Shown: piece by piece, positions 12,101 to 21,100 of the stretch | How the letters are laid out: every line of letters begins with the position of its first letter | Numbering within the stretch: position 1 is the stretch's first letter | From: Owenia fusiformis | Taxonomy: Eukaryota; Annelida; Polychaeta; Sabellida; Oweniidae | Assembly (NCBI GenBank): GCA_903813345.2 | Contig: CAIIXF020000002.1 | Coordinates: 14,824,467-14,888,466, forward strand | Length of the DNA: 64,000 bases | Direction of reading: 5' to 3' | The notes under the pieces: generated by a model | What the model was told of the DNA's origin: nothing | Databases searched by the model: none | What the model saw: the letters and a program-made list of their open reading frames with translations, nothing else | Made by a program: the position numbers and the translations under genes

Positions 12101-15100
12101 GTCAACTCAGAAATGACCTTAAAACCCCAGAGTGACGAGAAAATCTGTCACAAAATTATTTGCTATAGTTGCTCTTATTTGAACAATTTTCATCCAGTTT
12201 ACAAAAAAATTGATTTAAAATGTGTAGAAATGAGCTCTGTTGTCTAATTTTACGAAGTTGAGCATATAAAGTTGTATAGGTATGTCAAAAATGAAGAATT
12301 CTCTGGTTTCCACTGATTCTAGAGCCTTGGATTCACAAGGTTAATGAGATTTTAGGAGATCTGCATTTTTAACCATTTAAAAACAAACATTTTCTTCCAT
12401 TTGATGGCATATTTGAATTCTGTGTGTAATTTTCTATCAAAACAACTTTGATTTTTACAGTTATTTACCTTTATTAAAATTTTAAAGATTTTCTGAAAAA
12501 GGTTGGGCTAAATGCCCATTGACACAATGGTGAAAAACCTTTAAAAATTCATTTATTCATAAATGGATCTACTAAATGGAATTATAGCTTCTTAAATCAA
12601 GAAATTAAGTGACTATTGCTATGTTATCTTGGACTACCAACATCCATGATGCCATCTATTTTTCCATTTATATGAAAAAGGGTCAATTCAAAATGTTTAA
12701 ACAGACAAGACATGCCATGCATAGCTAGTGAATCTGCAGATACTTATCAGAAATATGACATCATAGTACATGCACAAAATTCAGTTGATCAAAGAGTTGT
12801 CTCTTTTCTTGGTTTGAACTCTTGCACCATTTTGGCTCAAGCTTTTTGTACCGTTCCTGATCAAAATTTTGAATGATTTGAATTTGAATTTAAAATTGAA
12901 AAACAGAAGCATTGTTTGGATTTTTGGGCTTCAAACCTTTTGAATATTTTTCAGTGTTCAATATACAGTGGACAGCTGCAAATATATGTGAAGAACAAGA
13001 TATCTAGGTGTAAAAAGTAAAATAAAATAAATTCTGAGACCTGATGTAGGCTCCTACTTCAATTTAAAACTTTAATTTTGTAACCATACTGTGCACCAAA
13101 TTCAACAAGAGTCCCCCATTAGTGACAAGGTTATTCCTAACCAAGAGGGTTGCATTTTTTTAAAATTCAGGGACCAACAGATCCTTCCTTTAGTATAAAC
13201 GCATTATTTTGTAATCATACAATATGCCATTGGGAGAATTCATTCTGACCTTTCAGGGACCAACAGATCCTCCCTTTAGTATACACACATTATTTTGTAA
13301 TCATACAATATGCCATTGGGAGAATTCATTCTGACCTTTCAGGGACCAACAGATCCTCCCTTTAGTATACACACATTATTTTGTAATCATACAATATGCC
13401 ATTGGGAGAATTCATTCTGACCTTTCAGGGACCAACAGATCCTCCCTTTAGTATACACACATTATTTTGTAATCATACAATATGCCATTGGGAGAATTCA
13501 TTCTGACCTTTCAGGGACTAACAGATCCTCCCTTTAGTATACACACATTATTTTGTAATCATACAAAATGCCATTAGGAGAATTCATTCTGACCTTTCAG
13601 GGACCAACAGATCCTCCCTTTAGTATACACACATTATTTTGTAATCATACAATATGCCATTGGGAGAATTCATTCTGACCTTTCAGGGACTAACAGATCC
13701 TCCCTTTAGTATACACACATTATTTTGTAATCATACAATATGCCATTGGGAGAATTCATTCTGACCTTTCAGGGACTAACAGATCCTCCCTTTAGTATAC
13801 ACACATTATTTTGTAATCATACAATATGCCATTGGGAGAATTCATTCTGACCTTTCAGGGACTAACAGATCCTCCCTTTAGTATACACACATTATTTTGT
13901 AATCATACAAAATGCCATTAGGAGAATTTATTCAGACCTACCTTATCATAATGTGGATGACTAGAAACAACCACAGTATTACATATCGCTAAAAGAAACG
14001 CAAAATGGTGTATCTTGTATAGCTCAGGGCATGTATGGTCTTGTGACTCCAAACTCTCTAGTGAAAGATTTGTGATGTGGTCCATTAGGTCTTCATTTAC
14101 ATCATGTTTGCTGGAACGCTTGAAAGAGGCACTACTTTCTGAAGCACTAACAGTGCTATTGGCTCTGGATGATTCCCCGCTCAGAGGCGTAATACCAATT
14201 TCTGCAGGTGGAGCCTCATAGCTAACTCCACCTATCGAGCATTTCTTGAACTCCATCTTGTTTTCAGTGAGAGTGCCTGTCTTGTCTGAGAGTATCACCT
14301 CAACCTGAAAACATGAATCAATCAACCATTCAATCATGTATGTTGTCTCTTAAAATAAATCATCTTAATCACATACATGCATAATACTGAAAATCACCAA
14401 TTTTCAAACAACATTTTTATTTTCAAAGAAATAAACTTTCAAATGGGTAACTGTCAAGTTTTAGTTATGTTTAGCTGTTCTACACCTTGTAATATGATTA
14501 AAGCGCTTCAAGTACCTGTCCTGGATTTTCAACTGTGTTTAATCATGGACCATGGTCTAATACCCTGCCCATCCCGACCTTAAGTTATGTGTAATTCCCT
14601 ACCTGTCCCAGACCTTAAGTTATGTGCAATTTCCTACCTGTCCCAGACCTTTAGTTAAGTGCAATTCCCTACCTGTCCCAGACCTTTACTTATGTGTAAT
14701 GCCCTACCTGTCCCAGACCTTTAGTTATGCATAATTCCCTACCTGTCCGAGATCTTCAGTTATGTTTAAAGCTCTGGGCTCCAAACGTTTGTTGGTCTCA
14801 GCATGATAGAGATGAATATCTTCATAGAGAAAGAAGATCTGGCCCAACTTCACCAATTCAAGGGATACATAGAGACTGAGGGGGATCAGTACCTAGACAA
14901 AATATAGATTTTTTAAAATTAATCCCTTAGTAGTGCAGGTGGCTCAAGAGAAGTGTGCAATTTAGGCTATAAGCTTATTTTTTTAGCATACTCATATTTT
15001 AGATGTAAAGATGGCAGATGGCTTGCAATTGCATTTTACCAGTAGGTTTGAAATCTTTGTGATGCACTGAATTGCAAAACTTTATGTTGATAGACAAACT

Positions 15101-18100
15101 CCCAATCATTGGAAAGCTGCTTATAATCAATTTTTGAAATGTCACTTTGAGCAGGAAATCATTTACAGAAAATTGCTCTTTGTTGAATCTTAAGTCAAAA
15201 ATTGTTTGTTTTCATGATAACTGTTTAATTTTAGTAATAAGAAGAAGAAAATACATTTTGGATATATTTTCCTTGTTTTCATCCTTTATATAACTTTCAT
15301 TGAGATTTCATATCAGAAACCTAAAAACTGGTAATGCAACCTGTAGAATGATGATGTAGGTCCAGAAGACAATGAAGCCTTGGGCCTGGGGAGAAGGACC
15401 ACTAGGAATAAACAGCACCCTGCCCTGCTCTCTGATAGTCTGGGGGAAGTGACCCTGCCATACACTGCTTCCTGGAATAGTTCATGAACCTTTAACACCT
15501 TGCAACCCTTCAGTGCCACATAACTAGGACTTCTCCACATTTACTGCATTTGTTTTGTGCCCGCTGCTTTAATATGGCATATTTGGCAGAAAAAGTTGCA
15601 AAAATTCCAAAGCATAAAAGATATTATTGGTGTATGACAGAAATACTAAAATTTGAAAACAGACTGACTGACGCACATTTGTGTCCATTGAGTCAGTAAT
15701 GGTTGTCAAAAAGAAAGATCTTAGTTTTGTGTTCATTATTTCAGTAATACTAAAATTCACCAAATTAAATTGAAGGCAATATTGCAAAGAATTTAATAGT
15801 ACAAAATTAATGAGAACTACCTTAACCGGGATTGAGGGTGGTCATTGAGGGGTAATTTCAATAATTTCACCATATCTGTACAATATTTGTGAGAGAAATA
15901 TTAAAAATATTCAGCATTGCATGTAACCTGTTATCTGTTATCAAAGTTTTATCTCAAAAAACACTTTTGATTAAACATTAATTTTTGGTTATCAAACTTT
16001 TATACTGGTACAGTAGAATACAAACTCCATTATTATTAATACATGTAGTCATAAAAGATCAAAAACTTTCAGAGTGTCTATTTACATGTCAACCAAAGAA
16101 TGATTTGGGAGATCAGTAATATGCTGGGTTATGACAGTACACAGTACAGTTATGACAGAATCGACTGCTAAAATATATGGTTTACATGTATGATTATGAC
16201 TGATAATTATGATTAAAGCCATTTCATGAATAAATGACAGTGCAAGGAGATTTTTTAATATGTCTAGCAATAGTTTATGTTTTGCACCATTATGTAAGGC
16301 ATGTTAACCTTAGTGATGGTATTAGTATTGATTCAGTTCTGTAGCAATACCGCTTGGAACAAGATGTGGTGGCTTTAACAAGCATATATATTATCTTCTT
16401 CAATGCATATATAACATCTGACACTCTACTGCAGGGGAAAGAGCAAGATATTGATAGACATTGATTGATAGATATTGATTGATATCAAAACTTCAACTGA
16501 TGAATATTGAACAAATATTTCACTCTATTGAGGTGAATACCTGTACATCTTTCACAAGTGATATTCCACGAAGCCCGAAGGGCAAGTGGAATATCACCTT
16601 GTGAAAGTGCTACAGGTATTCACTGAAAATAGAGTGAAATATTTGTTTTATTATATCACTGTCTAGCTAAACATCCCTAATATTATTAAGTCATAGGTTA
16701 ACATTGAAATACATACGAATCTACTCGGTTCGTCTGCCATTTTGACTTACACTGAACTAAATTATTTACACTGAACGAAAACAAATTCTTTGAAAATTCC
16801 CGGGAGCGTGGGATATCGCTAGATATCTCACGGTTGTCTTATCTGATTAGCATTGCCATTGAATATAGCCAGATATCCCACGACATGTGACCCGGTTTTG
16901 ACCAATCATACTGTCGCTAGCTAGATAGCGATATAATAATAATAGATGTACATGTATCTACATGGTAATTGACCTTTGTGGGCTACAGTTTATTAAACTT
17001 TATTCAGCAATTGATATCTATGGGTTACTACTGGAATCTATGAAAATGGGTACTTCTCCCCTTTGTTATTAATGAGAGTCCTACCTATGGCTCCCCCTAT
17101 ACACAACAATGCCAGCAGGATTACACACCAGATGACAGATCGATTCATGAACCTCTCCAGCTTGCTGCATTTGTAGCGAGGCCCTGTGTTGTTTAACATT
17201 GCCTTTGTGTCATGGCCTGCAAGATCAAGTTAAGATATCAATAAATGAATTGGGAAAACATTAGCAAAAAGACAAAAATAGAACAGCATGCAAATATGTA
17301 TTCAAAGGCTACTTTACCTAGTTTAGTAAAACCCATTTAATTTGAATGGGTCCTAGTGTTTGGAAGTATGTAGATTAGGAGGTGTTCACACATTTGTGGG
17401 ATTTAGAAAGAAGAAATGTGAATAGATTTTTAGTTTAATGTCAAAAGGCTTTATGGCACACTAAATATTGGAAATCAAGGAAAGAAAAACAGATTAAAAA
17501 TTGGGAGTTGTTTTGACTAGAGGGGTGTTTGAATATACAGGTTTTACTGTACATTTAGATCAACAGATCACAGGTCCTACATACAGTAGTACAGAAATAC
17601 CATGTACATATTTCTAAGATTTGTGTAAATAGCAATAAGCACTGTGTATGGCAACTTCATATTTAATACTAAAATCTACCTGCATATAAAACTAAGCCCT
17701 CCACAAAATCTGTGTTGCGAAGTGTACATCCCCTAATAAGGATGTTATCTTTAGTTAAAGGTATTTTTTCAGCCCCATCCGGAACACTGGAAACAAAAAT
17801 TAGGGTTTAGTCTGAAGACAGATTATCAGTTGTGTCCATTCAACCTTCATAAGAATCTAATGGGTATTCCCCAGAGAGTGATTTTTTAAGATAATTTATC
17901 AGTGCGTGTTCTTTGAAGGGTGTTCATTTCTAGTGAGCACTCACCAGAAAAAGTTTGGTGATCTTTCACATCCAATATCATACACATCAGAATAGAGTAA
18001 CTTTAGCAGACAAAATAATATGCGCAAAAAGTGCTGATGGAGACTACACAACTTTAGTCTAATAAAGGGCCCTAAAATTTCATTAAGCCATGTTTTCTTG

Positions 18101-21100
18101 TGGCCTTGCACCATACTGTGCTTGTATTGTATGAGGTATCCCTTTTAAAGCATATTAGTAATTCTTACATTGAGCCATGGAACTTGTAGATTTCAGCATT
18201 TGGTAATTCACATTGTACCCTGTGAGTGAACTGTACAGGACCTACTCTCTCAACCTACAACATATAGAAACAAATGTAGAAATGTAGGAGACCTGCCCTT
18301 TCAACCTACAACATATAGAGCCCAAATGTAGAAATGTAGGAGACCTGCCCTTTCAACCTACAACATATAGAATCCTAATATAGAAATGTAGGAGACCTGC
18401 CCTTTCAACCTACAACATATAGAACCCAAATGTAGAAATGTAAGAGACCTGCCCTTTCAACCTACAACATATAGAATCCTAATATAGAAATGTAGGAGAC
18501 CTGCCCTTTCAACCTACAACATATAGAATCCAAATATAGAAATATAAGAGACCTTCCCTTTCAACCTACAACATTTTGAATATTCAACCAAGAACCACTC
18601 CCACCCTTATAAATACATGTATGTTGTTTTTGATCTCAAATGTAATGCTTATTTTCTATTGTATATCTTTCTACTACATATGATACAAAAATCAGTCTCA
18701 TTGTATTTGAAAATCAGTCTCATTGTACTTGAGTTACAGACCAGGGTGGTAACCAGCAAATGTCAAGTTGCGCGATTTATTTGCAAGCGAAGTGAGCCCC
18801 AAAAAATGGGGTACAGGGTTCACCCCTGGAATTTAAAAATTTACATTGTAATGGTGCATTCTAAGTATTTCAAACTATAAATTGTTATTTGCGATTGCAT
18901 CCCCCTAGCTACCCCGCCCATGCAGACAGATGAATGAGTGGTCGAACTGACTGACTGATAGAATGACAGACAAATGAAGAGCTTCTCTTTCTCCCTAACA
19001 ATAAATGAGATTTGGAAATCATTATCAAAGATGCCATACCATTCTTCCCATATTATATCATACATATTACAAAGCCACACTGCATGAAGGATTGATTAAT
19101 TATGTGCAATAAGCAAACTGGTAAATGGCTCAGCAAATAGTTAATTCATTAGGCTTTAATAACATATTACATTAGTAATATAGTACACTGTACAATATTT
19201 CCAGTTGTTGATGATTTCCCCGAACTTGAACAGTTTTCTGTTTATTTCATATCTACTATCAGCTGACCTACTAAATATTGTGATTAATTATTATTTGTTT
19301 TATAATTTTCACAATTAATAAATTAAAGAGTGCTCATATCTGAATGTGCTTTATCATTGCCAACTGTGGATAAAATATTACCATAATTCAATATTTGATA
19401 TTACATGAACATGAAGTTCAAGAGACTCATTGTGATACTAAAGGATTGGTATCGATATGGTGAATTGAATTCAACAATGTTTTTCTCTTAAAGGGGCAAC
19501 AAGGACTGTAGAGAGAAAATCTGAAATTTTTTATTTTTTCTGAGCTATCAAGTCAATGTTTGGCTTAACACCTTCTTTGGCATACCTATTTTCTTAAAAT
19601 GTATGGATAAACTATCAATTTCAGCATTAAGAAGTGTTAATTCAGTTCAAAGCTTCTATAAAGGGAGTCCCACTTATAGATTTTTAAGATTCACCACGTT
19701 TCAAGAGGAATATCAGCTAAAATATTGTTCATCCAGGGGGCTTCTTTGTAGATAATAAAAATATATGTTAGTCTTGATGAAATATCCTAACTTAAATATA
19801 TTTTGACACTGGTCGATGATCGTTGAATGCCCCCCCCCCCTGCACTAATTGTTGCACTTTTAAACCAATTATTGAAAACATTCTGTAAAAAAACATGGTA
19901 AGTTGTGTAATGTTGACTGATTGGCAACAATTTAATGCAAAAATAATTTTAAAATATTTTATGTAACTGTTTTTGTTAACATCTTTTGTTTTTAGTGCAA
20001 TTGTTTTTTGTTCCTTTTTACCAATTCTTGAGAATAAGATAAAATATCTTTCCGAAATTTGTTGGAACAAAATAGCATATACAACATTTTCTTAGACCTC
20101 TCAATATTATAGTTATACAAAGGAAATTTTGGCTGATTTTACAAAAAGTATTCAAATAATTAAAAAAAAAAAAAATAGATAAAAATCAAGATAAACCTTT
20201 TATTTCATTTACAAGATACTTTTTTTAAATCTTCCAAACTTTCCTTTGTACAATTACAATATTGAAAGACCTAAACACTTTGTGTTCATGGCATTTTGTT
20301 CCAATGAGGTTCGGATAGAATGATGTTTCATTTCATTCCGAACATATGATACCAAGAACATTTAAGAAGTATATGATGTGTTTTCTAAAACAATATAGAG
20401 AAAAGTATATATATTTATTTCAAATTATATCATCACCATTCAAATGATGACCATTAAATTGACAATGTGTAACATTTTCAGAATTTTTAGATGACTGGTT
20501 TGAGAGAAATATGTGTTCAAAAAGTTCACCATATCGATAATCATCCTTTCTCATTTAGAACCACAATACTTGTATATAACATATTGTATTTAAAAATGTT
20601 TATGAAATAAAGTCAGTATAGTTGGAAAATGACATGAAAACTGTGAGCTTAAAATATAGTAAATTGATTATTTATTAGAACCTCCACCTATCTCTAGTGT
20701 GCAAGAGATTGTCCTTAAGAGATTGTATTAAATGAATCAGTCAATGAATTATCATTAACATGATACATGTAGTATGGTCTCATACACAAGCACACGCTGT
20801 TCACGATGAAACACTTGAGAATGAGTGCTTAGTATTTGTATGTACCTGATACAACCAACTGGTGTTATTACTACATTAAATCAAGTTAGCATTTAAAATA
20901 AACCACATTAATACACTTTTAAATGGAACTTGAGTAAACAGATATCATCAATTTAAAGTTTTTATTTGTTTACAGGTTTATCTGTTGGGTGAAAGTATGA
21001 GATGCCATGGTTTCTTTACTAAATAAATAATAATATCCCAATGTCATGAACTTAAACAGGGACATAATATAATTCATTCTTTTTAACACTTCAGTGATAT

